A stretch of DNA of 64,000 nt from Allacma fusca (Eukaryota > Arthropoda > Collembola > Symphypleona > Sminthuridae). The notes below the pieces were generated by a model. The model made no database searches and was not told the DNA's origin. It was given only the letters and a program-made list of their open reading frames with translations. The stretch is taken from contig OX359250.1 in the NCBI GenBank assembly GCA_947179485.1, positions 39,090,783 through 39,154,782 of the forward strand, given 5' to 3'. Both the position numbers and the translations under genes were made by a program. Of the stretch, positions 1-11,165 are shown piece after piece. The first letter of the stretch is position 1. Every line of letters starts with the position of its first letter.

Positions 1-1
1 A

Positions 2-3000
2 CCCATAGAAAACTCATCAACCAGAACACAACTGTCAAATAAATCTCATTCTGACAAAGACCAGGAAGCTACCTTCCTGCCCAACCCTTGGTTAGCATCC
101 ACTACACCACCTGTGACCTCTTTTCCAGTCTCTACGTCTACTCAAACTCTTCCTATTTTTCAAGACACAGCTTCTCAAACAATTTCTACGACGAAAATTC
201 AACCTCAACATGGAGTTAAATATTCACGGCCTACAGCAAAATATTCTCCGACTCAAGACATGTCTTCTGACGAGACAGACCAGGAATACTTCCATTGCTC
301 AACCCATCCACTCCGCCGACGTATTTCTACCTCCCGAAGAATTACTCTCAAAACTACACCTACTCCCATATCATCTGTCTCAGCTAAACCTTCTACAACG
401 TCCAAAATTACAACAATTCCTATTCTGTGTGTTTCTAACACCATGGAAGACGATGTTCTCCGCGTCATTTCACCCAGGTCTCATGTAACCATTGCAACCA
501 TACACTCCATTGAACAAACTTCGCCTTTATATTTCCAACCTCATGACTCCTTACATACACAATTCCATATCCTTGCTTCTCATGCAATACTCAGTCCTGA
601 CTCTAAATTCTTCCTTCTCACAAATCCAACTTCTATGACTATTACCTTACCAGATGGTTTGGGTCTCGGAAATTTAACCCCTTTTGACACACAAGATAAT
701 TCTATGAACCCAATACATATCAATGAGATCAATACTTCCCAATTGGAAACTGAAGTAGCATCATTTAAAATCAATCCAGATCTACACACTGATGATCAAA
801 CTAAACTCCGTTCATTGTTAAGAGAATACAGGAACTCTTTTGCATTCCACCCTCATGAACTCGGTAAATGTTCCACGATTCCATTCCGAGTCGAACTACA
901 GTCTGGAGGTATAGTAGCTCATAAGCCCTACAAGACATCCTCTTATCAGGACTCAATTATTGACGCCGAAGTTAAGAAATTACTCGATAATGATATTATT
1001 GAGCACTCTACTTCACCCTTCTCAAGTCCCGTCATAATAGTATTCAAAAAACCGAACGACCAGGGAATAAGAAAGCCCCGCATGGTCATCGATTTCCGAT
1101 CCCTCAACGCCATCACTAAGCCTATGCATTGGCCATTACCTTCCATTGATGAGATTCTCAGAAGACTCCAAAATCAACGCTATTTTTCAACTCTAGACCT
1201 CGCGTCAGGGTTCCATCAGATAACGGTGGAACCCGCCTCCAGAGAAAAGCTCAGCTTCATCACAAGAAATGGACAATATCAGTGTAAGGACATGCCATTC
1301 GGTACACGCAACTCACCCTCGCATTTTTGCCGGGTGATAGATGTTATTCTGGCAGATCTCAAATACAACACAGCTCTGGCATATGTAGATGATATAGTCA
1401 TTGCTAGCCAAACTATTGACGAACATATTTCTAAACTCAGGAAAATCTTCATACGCTTCACCCAGCATAACCTCAAGTTTGAACCGACCAAATGTAAATT
1501 TGGTTACGAAAAAATAAATCTCCTTGGTTTTACAATTACCGCATATGGAATTCAGCCCTACGATGACAATTTAAATGGATTAAGGCAGATGCCCGCCCCA
1601 ACTAACATCACTACAGTCCAGTCCTTTCTTGGAATGGCTAACTTCTTTCGAAGATTTGTGCCCAATTTTGCACATATAGCAGCACCGTTACGAGAACTCA
1701 CAAAAAAGAACACACCGTTCCTGTGGACTCACGAATGTGATCAAGCATTTCAAGCCCTAAAAAACCTCTTATTATGCAAACCAGTCTTAGCACACTATGA
1801 TCCCCAAAAGGAAACATTTTTATATACAGACGCCTCCTACCAAGGACTTGGAGCCTACATGACACAACTACACCCCGATGGTTTAGAACATCCAGTTTTC
1901 TTCCTCATCCGACGTCTAAATAAATATGAAGTTAAGTATCACATTCGCATTTTAGAACTACTGGCCATAACTTGGTCCGTAATGAAACTAAAGGAGTATT
2001 TACTTGGCATACCATTCACGGTCAAAACTGACCACCACTCCTTATGCTATATCCTCAAAAGCAAAGATGATCTCGACCCTAAACTCCAGCGCTTACAATT
2101 ACTGTTAATGTCCTTTGATATAAAAATAAAATATGTCAAAGGAACAACTCATAAGGTCGCAGATTGCCTCAGCCGTAATCCCTTCCAAGAACCCACCCAC
2201 TCACAGACAGACGAGGAAGCATGCCTTTCTGTTCATACAATGGACATTGGTATTCTCAAAGACGAACAGGCAAAAGATCCAGCACTCATGGATATAATTA
2301 ATAAGCTTCCAACAAATTGGAGACTACGTTCAACGTACGTATTATACAACAATATCTTGTATAAACATAACAAAAAACTTGGAGAAAAATCTGTCCTGAT
2401 GATACCTCAACACATGGTCCCGGATATAATTAAACGTCACCATAACCCCGTGTCCCACACAGGACATACCAAGGCTCTGAAAGAAATTCAACAAAGTTAC
2501 TTTTGGAAAACAATGAGTAAAGACATCAAAGAATTTATACAATCATGTACATTTTGTCAAGAAAGAAAGTCCCCCCGTGGACAGAAGCAGCCAGGAGAGT
2601 TCCAATTTATTCCCATTCCTCTCAGACCTTTCGAGAGAATACAACTTGACGTCCAGGGTCCATTAACAAATAAAGAAGGACGTCCACGATATATAATAAC
2701 TGCGATTTGTTACCTGACCAAATTTCTCGTAGCTGAGGTTGTACCCACAGCAGATGCTCACGCTATAGCAAAATTCATTTTCAACAAAATCGCAGCAGTC
2801 TATTCCCTCCCAGAAATTATACAGTCAGACCAAGGTACGGAATTTAACAACGCCGTCATTACAGAACTTTCAAAAATCTTCGACTTCAAAATCCAGTTTT
2901 CAACTGCATTTCACCCCGAAGCCCAAGGACTCATCGAGAGGTCACACCAGACCTTAGGAGATCTCATTTCCATCTATAGGGCTGAGAACAAGGCTGATTG

Positions 3001-4027
3001 GCCCCATGCAATTCCCGCAATTACGTTCCATATTAATAACACACCTCACAGCTCCCACGGTTTTACACCATTCTATGTGCTGCATGGTTTTCATGCACGC
3101 ACCTCGTTAAGAAATGCATTTCCTACGTTTACTCCAGAAATCCGGAATGTCCAAGACATGACTGCTCTATGGAAAACTACCCACGAAATTTTAACCCGTC
3201 ACAGAGAAAAGTACGCTGAACGCGTAAATAAGTCTAAAAGAACAGTAAACTACAACATCGGAGATAACGTCCTACTTGAGCACACGTCCATACAGCCCGG
3301 TACAAGCACAAAATTACTTCCCAGATGGAAAGGACCATTTTCTGTTATTAATAGGCCCTCAGAGGTCAATTATACTATTCGCGGATCTGTTAATAATACT
3401 GTTAAAACCCTAACAGTACACGTGTCACGATTGAAACTATTCAATGAACGCCCTAATGTGTTCAACACTAAATCTCTGCTCAATAATGAGTATGAGCCTC
3501 CAGAGCAGGAACCTTCTACAAATCTACAGGACATTCCTAAGGAATTCACTGCATCTACAGGAGAACTACCTTCTCCAGAACCTGACATTATTCCTGAAAT
3601 TACTTTTGTTCAGCCCTCCAGTCAACCTGACGTTATTCTTGAACCAGATTTACCCACACATGAAGATCATGCATTCCCATTGCGGGATACAGTGCCTCCA
3701 TTGCCCGTCCAACCAACTCCTACAATTATTCCAAAAACACAGGAGCAACCTCATAAACCTACATATAAGGAAGCGCTATTGTCCATGCTAAAAGAATCCC
3801 CTGTTGAAATTCCTCATTCCTCCTCTATAACAATTCCTAATAAACGTGTCCGCAGGACACAGCAACAATTATTGGAACATGAGTCTCAGCAGATATTACC
3901 AACTGTCTTTTTCGCACATACGGATTCCGAATTCCGACGGAGTACGCGAACTAACATTCATGCCATGGACAATTTGTTTAACTACACGATGATTAAACCC
4001 TCATCTACCCATAGTTATCAACTATAA
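2..4027 (+). CDS. pol: Ty3/gypsy retrotransposon pol polyprotein, 5' end outside the window
   Basis: One frame is open from the left window edge to the stop, so the N-terminus (Gag and most of the protease) lies outside. Reading order: a linker, reverse transcriptase with catalytic YVDD near base 1382, RNase H with TDAS near 1826, a C-terminal DCLSRNPF, the H2C2 zinc finger of integrase (about 2437-2560), then the integrase core with the acidic residues in LDVQGPL (about 2647), QSDQG (about 2826) and IERSHQ (about 2935), and a GPY/F-type module (LPRWKGPF, about 3320). The order RT-RNaseH-INT is that of Ty3/gypsy, not Ty1/copia. A proline-rich tail of about 200 residues follows integrase. No stop or frameshift interrupts it, so the copy looks young. 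It would act in cytoplasmic reverse transcription and nuclear integration. Confidence 0.93.
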   Translation, partial: PIENSSTRTQLSNKSHSDKDQEATFLPNPWLASTTPPVTSFPVSTSTQTLPIFQDTASQTISTTKIQPQHGVKYSRPTAKYSPTQDMSSDETDQEYFHCSTHPLRRRISTSRRITLKTTPTPISSVSAKPSTTSKITTIPILCVSNTMEDDVLRVISPRSHVTIATIHSIEQTSPLYFQPHDSLHTQFHILASHAILSPDSKFFLLTNPTSMTITLPDGLGLGNLTPFDTQDNSMNPIHINEINTSQLETEVASFKINPDLHTDDQTKLRSLLREYRNSFAFHPHELGKCSTIPFRVELQSGGIVAHKPYKTSSYQDSIIDAEVKKLLDNDIIEHSTSPFSSPVIIVFKKPNDQGIRKPRMVIDFRSLNAITKPMHWPLPSIDEILRRLQNQRYFSTLDLASGFHQITVEPASREKLSFITRNGQYQCKDMPFGTRNSPSHFCRVIDVILADLKYNTALAYVDDIVIASQTIDEHISKLRKIFIRFTQHNLKFEPTKCKFGYEKINLLGFTITAYGIQPYDDNLNGLRQMPAPTNITTVQSFLGMANFFRRFVPNFAHIAAPLRELTKKNTPFLWTHECDQAFQALKNLLLCKPVLAHYDPQKETFLYTDASYQGLGAYMTQLHPDGLEHPVFFLIRRLNKYEVKYHIRILELLAITWSVMKLKEYLLGIPFTVKTDHHSLCYILKSKDDLDPKLQRLQLLLMSFDIKIKYVKGTTHKVADCLSRNPFQEPTHSQTDEEACLSVHTMDIGILKDEQAKDPALMDIINKLPTNWRLRSTYVLYNNILYKHNKKLGEKSVLMIPQHMVPDIIKRHHNPVSHTGHTKALKEIQQSYFWKTMSKDIKEFIQSCTFCQERKSPRGQKQPGEFQFIPIPLRPFERIQLDVQGPLTNKEGRPRYIITAICYLTKFLVAEVVPTADAHAIAKFIFNKIAAVYSLPEIIQSDQGTEFNNAVITELSKIFDFKIQFSTAFHPEAQGLIERSHQTLGDLISIYRAENKADWPHAIPAITFHINNTPHSSHGFTPFYVLHGFHARTSLRNAFPTFTPEIRNVQDMTALWKTTHEILTRHREKYAERVNKSKRTVNYNIGDNVLLEHTSIQPGTSTKLLPRWKGPFSVINRPSEVNYTIRGSVNNTVKTLTVHVSRLKLFNERPNVFNTKSLLNNEYEPPEQEPSTNLQDIPKEFTASTGELPSPEPDIIPEITFVQPSSQPDVILEPDLPTHEDHAFPLRDTVPPLPVQPTPTIIPKTQEQPHKPTYKEALLSMLKESPVEIPHSSSITIPNKRVRRTQQQLLEHESQQILPTVFFAHTDSEFRRSTRTNIHAMDNLFNYTMIKPSSTHSYQL

Positions 4028-5824
4028 CATAGCCTTCAGCTTCATTTAAAATACATGCTATATGATCAACAAATCTTCAGAACAACCCTTCAGTTGCAAC
4101 AGCAATTTAATTCAACACACCACAACTCTAACTCCTATTTCGGAGTCGTTTACAAATCACAACTACAAAACACTGCATGGTGCTACTATAGGTTCACTGA
4201 CCTCTCTTACCCTCAAAATTTCAGTCTTTATTCCAGAAAAAATTTGGCGTGACCCCTGTACGTCAGGCTCACTCATTCCGCAATGTCAAGCATCCTGTCC
4301 AAAGACTGGATCCTCAACTACCTTATGCATCTTATAACTATCAATGTCAAGCATCCTGTCCAAAGACTGGATCATCAACTACCTTATGCATCTTATAACT
4401 ATCAATGTCAAGCATCCTGTCCAAAGACTGGATCCTCAACTACCTTATGCATCTTATAATTATCAACGTCAAGCATCCTGTCCAAAGACTGGATCCTCAA
4501 CTACCTTATGCATCTTATAATTATCAACGTCAAGCATCCTGTCCGAAAACTGGATCCTCAACCATATGAACCTTAACCTATGCAATGTCAAACATCTCAT
4601 CCAAGGACATGATCTTCAACAAACTTATGATTTTATTATATTACACCGTGTCAAAAATCCCATCCGAAGACGTGATCTTCAACTAACCATATGATTTACA
4701 CACGTTTAATAATACGCAAAGATAATCACGACATGCAAGCAAATTCAAGTCTACACATCAACATGCTTTTCCGGAAAATTGTATCATGCACCCTATACAA
4801 TAACTATCTTAGTTAAATATCTTGCTCTGATATCTTGACTAGTTCTGCGACACGAACCCCATCTGCAATAACAATGAAATTGCACAAAAACATTATCTTG
4901 CTGACAAATTTACTAATATGTATTTATTCTGAGTTCCAGAACAAATTTCTACTGACTCTAGCAGACTTCTCAACATGACCCACATTCACGAATGTTCAGG
5001 TCAGCACCCTCTATGATGACAACTCCAACTGCAACCACACATGGGACGCCATGACATTTGCAAGTCATCTATCAAGACAATTACAAAAAAAAATATTATA
5101 TTTCATTACTAACAATTTTTTCTAGCTTCACAAACACTCTCCCATAATTCTCACACATCACACTCTTATATTACACACTTAGCGATTTTTGTCTTAATTC
5201 TATACCTATGTACTATGAGCTGCAGCTCCCAACACATTTTTCTTCTTTTCCAGAAATTGTAATTGATCACTACATTTCGCCACTTCCCATTAGACACCCT
5301 GTATACACACAAAAAATCTGTAAAATCTGTTATACACACTCTTTAAGTTCATACTATAAGCTCCTTTTCAATTTCAATCTCACTAATCCACTACAAAATT
5401 GTTACTCACCGTGTATAAAGTCTCCATCTTGCGAATCCCCTCTCCAAATTTTACTCAATTCTGTCTTCACAATTCTGGGGACAGAATTTTCTGCCACTCC
5501 AGGAAGTTTATACAACCATTTATGCTAACACTGAGCTATTTTGATGTTATTTTAAAGAAATATTACAGTTTTATGTATATTCTATATGTTAAAATGATAT
5601 TACTAGAGCAAATAATACTTGCAGAGCTCAAAATTTTGTATTCAACTACAGTGGAAAGACTACAAGTAACGAAGACGCAAGGAAAAAGAAACTACGTCGT
5701 CCCGGTCCAAATTGGAAGCGGCCTAAAATAACAACAACAGCAAAAAATTCCAAGACAAAGTTCGACATTTGTCATTGCCTAATATTTTAAACGATGAGGA
5801 CATCGTTTCGCCCTCCCCAATTCA
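4028..5824 (+). other. Long 3' untranslated part of the gypsy element
   Basis: About 1.8 kb between the pol stop and the probable LTR. It holds the 61-bp tandem array (separate entry) and AT-rich sequence. Short open stretches exist (about 5208-5731) but show no recognisable envelope features such as signal peptide plus membrane anchor, so I read it as non-coding. Confidence 0.5.
4281..4695. repeat. 61-bp tandem array, about seven copies
   Basis: Four nearly identical 61-bp units start at 4281, 4342, 4403 and 4464, each opening with CAATGTCAAGCATCCTGTCC or its CAACGTC variant. A fifth, partly diverged unit starts at 4525 and two degenerate units reach about 4695. Divergence grows towards the 3' side, as expected if expansion happened at the 5' end. 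It lies just downstream of pol inside the retroelement. Confidence 0.9.
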
Positions 5825-6190
5825 TGTTAATCAATAGTTAACTTTGTAACGTTTAATACATGTAATCAGCATACATACCTATACTACCCAGTAGTAAAAA
5901 CATGAAAAATTACGTTAGGTACCTGCCCTAACTTAATATTATTGGTTAGGATGAGATCTACAGAGGATACTGGAGGTGGGCTCTTGTGAGCTCACCTCCG
6001 TATAAAACTTCGTACCTCCGTAGGTACGAGGAGGAGAGGAATTCGAGATCTCGTGCTGTACACAAGCAAGAGCACACGCAAGAGACGAACAAAGTGTATC
6101 AAATCTACGCACTATATATGAATAAAGTATATCTTGTGAGTAACTACATATACGCACATACGCGTCTTATTTCTCGTATGCTGAGACACA
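5825..6190 (+). repeat. Probable 3' LTR of the gypsy element
   Basis: The stretch starts with TGTTAATC and ends near GAGACACA. It holds a TATA-like TATAAAAC (about 6000) and AATAAA (about 6119) followed by a GT-rich tract, the order of U3, R and U5. The sequence just upstream is pyrimidine-rich (CGCCCTCCCC), not the purine tract expected on the plus strand, so the 5' boundary is uncertain. The 5' LTR is outside the window and no comparison is possible. Confidence 0.35.
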
Positions 6191-6364
6191 AGCCCGCAAT
6201 CCCTCACTCCAAGGCAAGTGCATCTCTGCCGACTACACATTTCCCCATCATCTCATCTCTCACTCTCAATTCTATTAATATTTCCCATTTTAATTCCATT
6301 AACTGGGCTCCATTACATTTTCCTCCCATTACGAACCTTAACTACAATTATAAATTAACAACAC

Positions 6365-6520
6365 GCATGTAGACCATTTTGGTTTTAGTGAAAACTGCAT
6401 GTAGTTCATTTTGCTTTCAGGAAAGCTTGCAACTATTCTGCTTTGACTTTAAGGAAAAAGGCATGTAGACCATTTTGTTTCTAGTCGAAATTGCACTTAG
6501 TCCATTTCGCCTCTTCAGCG
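6365..6520. repeat. Degenerate tandem repeat, about four copies
   Basis: A loosely repeated phrase of the type GCATGTAGACCATTTTG followed by TTT-AG-AAA occurs near 6365, 6400, 6464 and, more diverged, 6495. It directly follows the gypsy LTR region and runs into an AT dinucleotide stretch (about 6527-6550). Confidence 0.5.
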
Positions 6521-6550
6521 ACGATATATAATATATATAATATATATATT

Positions 6551-7288
6551 GTGTATAATTATTTTATTTATTCATTCAAAATATTATGGGGCAACAGCTT
6601 CCGGCCCACTAAAGTTTTCTCTCCAACTCAATATTTGGCTATACACGTGGAATTTAACAAATCGCTTGATCAATTTAATACCAACGTCGTTATTTAACCT
6701 TGCTGTTGCATCACTGTATGGCGCTTCACCCCTTAGTGGATCAGCACAACGTGCTGATCAAATATGATTTTTTATGTTATTATAATTTGTATATAGATCC
6801 GTTGTACCGCAATATTGTAACTGAAGCCTCAAACACTGGACGCACTGATTATTTAAAATAGAAAAAATGAAAGGATTTCATATTAGCGCAACACATTTAA
6901 CTTGCTATAGCTACTAAAGTCCATGGTTCCTACAAATCAATCCTTACTTCCTAATGATATTTTAAGGGATATAAAGATCAAAACTCTGGATGCTAAGGCT
7001 TGTAATTATTCTTCCTAATAAGAATCCTACACGAATGTGAACTAAGTTCAGCCATTAAAATTCTCCTCTTATCAAATTATTCAGTTCTGTAACCGAGCTT
7101 TCAGCCCGCTGTGCTTCTCGGCTTATTGTATATACCACCGACTTGCTTGGCTATATGGTGAAATAATACAGTACATACCGGCTTCCTATTTAGTGAAATA
7201 AGCCGCGAAGGTTTGAATTGTAAAGCCAAGGCCGCGAAAGTTTAAATCAGAGAAAGTGGTCAATAATAATATGGATTTCATGTACATG
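6551..7288. other. No gene seen
   Basis: AT-rich sequence without convincing coding potential. Near 6717-6762 it carries one copy of the CCCCTTAGTG motif that recurs near 54.66, 61.06, 62.69 and 62.76 kb, followed by a short palindrome (GATCAGCAC/GTGCTGATC). Confidence 0.5.
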
Positions 7289-7531
7289 TAGTGAAAAATT
7301 CCGGGATGTTTCGGAACGAATCGGATTCGGAACAGAAAAACTAGCATAATCCGGAACGGAACACAAACTGTGACGGAAACAAAACTTTACTTCTTTGTTC
7401 CGAACGATTTCAATAAAAATGTTCCGATATCCCGAAAATCGGAACGGAACCGGGAATAATATTTTCTGTAGGTTTCGGAACGGAACGTAATTTCCTACGG
7501 AACAAAAATGTTGAACACATTGGAAGCTCTA
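7289..7531. repeat. Low-complexity island built of GGAACGGAAC words
   Basis: A 240-bp stretch made largely of the word CGGAAC and its complement GTTCCG. The ends (TAGTGAAAAATTCC and, on the other strand, TAGAGCTTCC) are weakly similar, so it may be a small relative of the other word-armed elements. Flanking 8-mers do not match, so no target duplication supports it. Its right edge abuts the dispersed repeat at 7533. Confidence 0.4.
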
Positions 7532-7532
7532 A

Positions 7533-7915
7533 TGCCGACGAAGTATTTATAAATGCTTGAGCTTGGAATTCTCAAACAGTTGGAATTAAGAAGTTTTTCT
7601 TTTCTTCTATAAAATATGTGAAATTAGACTAACTCCAGTTCGAATCCGACCTCCTCTTACATATATCATTATTTCAATAATTTGGAAATGAGATCTGGCC
7701 CGCTTCATTTTTTAAATTAAACATGTTCATTATTGGTCTCGTGTTAATTGCGAAAATTAGTAGTGGTCTGTGCACGCACGAGACCGGAGTAGTTGAGTCA
7801 TTTTTCCTAAATACCTATTTATCTGAATTGAACAGGATCAGGTTTGCTTAAATCATATGCTTCCACTCTCAACTCTACCAAAAATACGTAATGGCATCAA
7901 CGAAGTAGTATTCAA
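7533..7915. repeat. Dispersed repeat, copy 1 of 3
   Basis: It starts TGCCGACGAAGTATTTATAA and runs to GTAGTATTCAA. The same sequence recurs at 15463-16005 and 45986-46464. The copies share a central GTGCACGCACGAGACCG (ACTCACG in the third) and a 3' part through CTACCAAAAATACGTAATGG. No coding potential seen. Confidence 0.75.
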
Positions 7916-8762
7916 CTAGCAATCAAGCCATCCGCCGAGGCGGATGGTATGTCTGGCAACAATGAATTTTGATTGTAATAATAATTTGAATACAACAATA
8001 TTTTATATACAAATACCCTAGAATTTTTTGCAGTAATTTTACAGAATTATTATATAAAATATCAAAACAGTTAAATAATCTTAACGTGAAATGGGTTTAA
8101 CTATCCAATTTGCTCCGTCTGTCTGTAGCGATTACACCTCTAAACGCATAAAAGCTAAACGTATAAGGTATCTAAACGCAAAATCAAATATACGTATAAG
8201 GTATTAGCCATTTATGCGTTTAGCTATGATACTATCTGTAGCCTATTTCAGAAATTTCCTAATATTAAATAATTACTGTCATAACATTTCGTAAACATTT
8301 ATTTGTAGTAACTGCATTGCTGGAGTGGCTTTATGTGTTGTGACAATGAACAAAAATCGTGTGGAAACTGACAGAGCTTTTCATAACCCGTTTTTTTAGT
8401 ACAGCATCAACAATAATTATTCTAACACCCGTTTAGAAGCGTATTGCCAGACATGAAGTATGTACACATGTATGTGTCATCGAACCTCCCCATTGTAACG
8501 TTTCGCTCACGAAAATAACAGTGGTGTTAGTAAACACTAACTATGCTTTTTGTAAATATTTTCGCCGTTTTGTTTATTCAAAGATTATTGTATGATTATA
8601 ATACGTACATTGAAATGACTTACTTCCTACAACACCTCTCCTCCCCATTGATGCAAATTGCATCCGAACAAGAAACCCTGTTTCATGGCCATCAGAGCCA
8701 ATAAATTTTATCACAGTATTTTGACAGCTACTTTGATTCCTCCTTGAATAGGAAATCTAAAA
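7916..8762. other. No gene seen; upstream region of the peptide gene
   Basis: AT-rich intergenic sequence. Around 8133-8219 the phrase TAAACGCATAAAAGCTAA recurs in inverted form (TTATGCGTTTAGCTA), a small hairpin-like repeat. The last 100 bp precede the secreted-peptide gene. Confidence 0.4.
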
Positions 8763-9159
8763 ATGAAACTCAAATTGTTCGTGCTTCTTTTTACAGTCGC
8801 TCTTGGAGCGTTATTGCAGGTAATGTTAAAATCCGTTTTAAATTGCGTGCATTTATTTTGGCAGACAAAATTCTTTCCGAAGTGGTTACTAGTTTTCAAT
8901 ATGAACTACGTATTATCCCTTTTTGCAGATAACACTTTTAGTGTTACAGAGTTGCGGATACGGAAATCAATTTATTCTAGTAACATATTAAACATATTGC
9001 AATGAACTAATGGATTTGTTATAGGTAACCGATGCTCTTAGGGCAGGGGCCTCCAAGGCTGGTAGAGCTCTACCTCCAGGTGGCATTCTTGGTCGGAGAA
9101 TAGCTAAAGATGCCCACATACCTAAAGTGGGAACTCCTGCCCCGCCTGGCAAGGGTTAA
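8763..9159 (+). CDS. Small secreted peptide precursor, two exons (8763-8819, 9025-9159)
   Basis: Exon 1 (19 codons) is a typical signal peptide, MKLKLFVLLFTVALGALLQ, ending at a GT donor (CAG/GTAATG). Exon 2 begins after TTGTTATAG and runs 44 codons to TAA. Both junctions are phase 0, giving a 63-residue product. The mature part is basic and rich in Gly, Ala and Pro, contains ILGRR (a dibasic site preceded by Gly, the pattern for cleavage and C-terminal amidation) and ends PPGKG. It has no cysteine. This looks like a neuropeptide or linear antimicrobial precursor, but I do not recognise the family. A further good acceptor at about 8935 could define an extra exon. Exon structure is inferred from splice consensus only. 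Confidence 0.5.
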
Positions 9160-10208
9160 TTATAATTTTCAAGCAGCACAAAATCCGAGCACGAGAAAGA
9201 GGAGTAACGGAAGGATTCAAATCTTTCAAGATTATCAATGGGGAGATTTAATAGTGCTGGGTAGATTAAACTAATGTTCGGGAAAAGTTGGCTTACATGT
9301 AGAGAGAATTGTAATTGGATTTATGCATTATAATAACTATTTTCATAAAGGGCTGAAATTGGGCAAGTAAATGAACGAAATGCTTAATAAAGTCATCTGC
9401 AGATTAATTAACACATGAATTAATTACTTTTGGGGGAATTTTGTTGAAGGATATATAAATGTGGACGTTAAAACTTGAATTTGCTTGAAATAGTAAATAT
9501 CAAAATTTCATCGACTTTCAAAACTTGAAAATCCTTATGGGATTTAACATTGAAATTTTCTAGAAAGACAGGTCCCTGTGGTATTGTTATAAATTTTGAA
9601 AGTTTGATGACGTGTCCTAAGAGAACGGGGCAAAATGCACTCGAGTTACATGAGTTTTGAAACATACCAGGGGAGTACTAAAACATGACCTATGCTTTGT
9701 TTGAGTACCATCCCAAAATCTTACCTTGTAAGTTGATTATTAGCAGCGGTGAATTTACGGGGTGGCTCACCCTGGCCCTGTAGGAGTAAAACAATTTAGG
9801 GCTAAGGTAAAGAAGATTTATAGAATGTCCTATATATTCACGCGGAATGGCCCACTCATTTATTTTGAGGTTTAGGACCAGGGTAAAGGGATTATTGCCA
9901 ACACCAAAATGGAAAATGTAACTTTCAAAAACTCACAAAAAAGACATTGGCTAGAATTTTTTCTAAAATCATAACAATCGGGAATAGAGGGCAGAAATTG
10001 ACAAAAAATTAAGATGTCCTGGAAAATCAGGTCTTCCCACTTTAGAAGAAAACGATAGATCTACTAAATCAACAAAATTCAAATTTGAAATTTCATTCCT
10101 TGTGGATTTCAAACCAAATATCCATTCGAGATACCCCCACGGATTTGATTAAACAACTTGATTCTATTTAGGACGTGTTGATCGAGAATCTATACATCAA
10201 AAGTGTTT
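9160..10208. other. No gene seen
   Basis: AT-rich intergenic sequence downstream of the peptide gene, up to the 8-bp target duplication of the hAT-like element at 10209. No repeats or coding stretches I can support. Confidence 0.4.
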
Positions 10209-10216
10209 GGTTACAC

Positions 10217-11157
10217 CAGTGATGCGCCCGTTACGTTCCTTTTACCCAACAATAACGGAATAACGCCGTTTTTTAACGTAACGTCTTATATTTGGAGCAG
10301 GCAATAACGTAACGGTAACGGAACTAGGGTGTGCTAAACATTTATCGGAATAACTATAGCGTTCCAGCGTGTGTAAACAGAAAACGTTATTGTAGCGTAA
10401 CGCAACGCTATCAAATAAATATAGCGTACATGACGTAATGTACATATTTATTTTTGTATTACGCATTGACATCTGTTATTGGCTTTGCTTGGAGTAACTG
10501 TGCTTGCAAATAAACGGGGGAAATATTAGCAACTTGATTTGGATGTGGACACCCTGATCCCTGAGCATCATTTATGTACATTATTGAAAACATGGCAAAT
10601 TTCAATAGGAAGTTTTTGACCCTTTATTTCGCTCAATCCACACACGTTTGCTCACCAAAAAACGGTGTGTGGTCGGCTTACGAATTAAGTTTTGGTTTTA
10701 ACTAAGTTTTTTGTAGATAAGAACTAACCATGGAGAATTCTGCTGCTAATAAAAGGAGAAAAATGAATTTGAAACAATGGCAAATGTTGAGATTACCACA
10801 CCGGGTAGTCGGGATGCTGATCACATTGCAGGTGAATCAAGAACTACATAGAAACTGTAAATTGCTTTTCGCTACATTTTCTGCATACCAGGTACGTCTG
10901 ACAACATTAGTTGTTTGACATTTTAGTTTATAACGAGCGGACAATAATAGTAACGATAACGGAAAGTAACGGCTATTTTATATTTTTTAATGGTAACGAA
11001 AATTAACGCTGGAGTATTACCGTTGTCTTGTAGTAACGGAACGGTAACGCTGAATTTTTCATACGGTATTTTGAAATGTAATGATAATTAAGGACAACTT
11101 TAAAACCTATCGTAATAGTGTAACGAAACGTAACGAAACTGTGGATGCGCATCTCTG
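10217..11157. mobile_element. Non-autonomous hAT-like element, GTAACGG family, copy A
   Basis: Flanked by a perfect 8-bp duplication GGTTACAC (10209-10216 and 11158-11165). Termini are CAGTGATGCGCCC on the left and, read inward on the other strand, CAGAGATGCGCAT. Both 200-bp arms are dense in GTAACGG/CCGTTAC words. The interior (10730-10891) keeps a short frame starting MENSAANKRRK and ending at a good donor (CAG/GTACGT). It is conserved in the copies at 43.6 and 62.1 kb, so it is probably the first coding exon left from an autonomous parent. Termini and 8-bp duplication fit the hAT superfamily. Confidence 0.9.
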
Positions 11158-11165
11158 GGTTACAC

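Noticed and set aside
5208-5731. Envelope-like gene downstream of gypsy pol
   Set aside because: The open frames are short and overlapping, with no signal peptide plus membrane anchor and no cysteine pattern of a surface protein.
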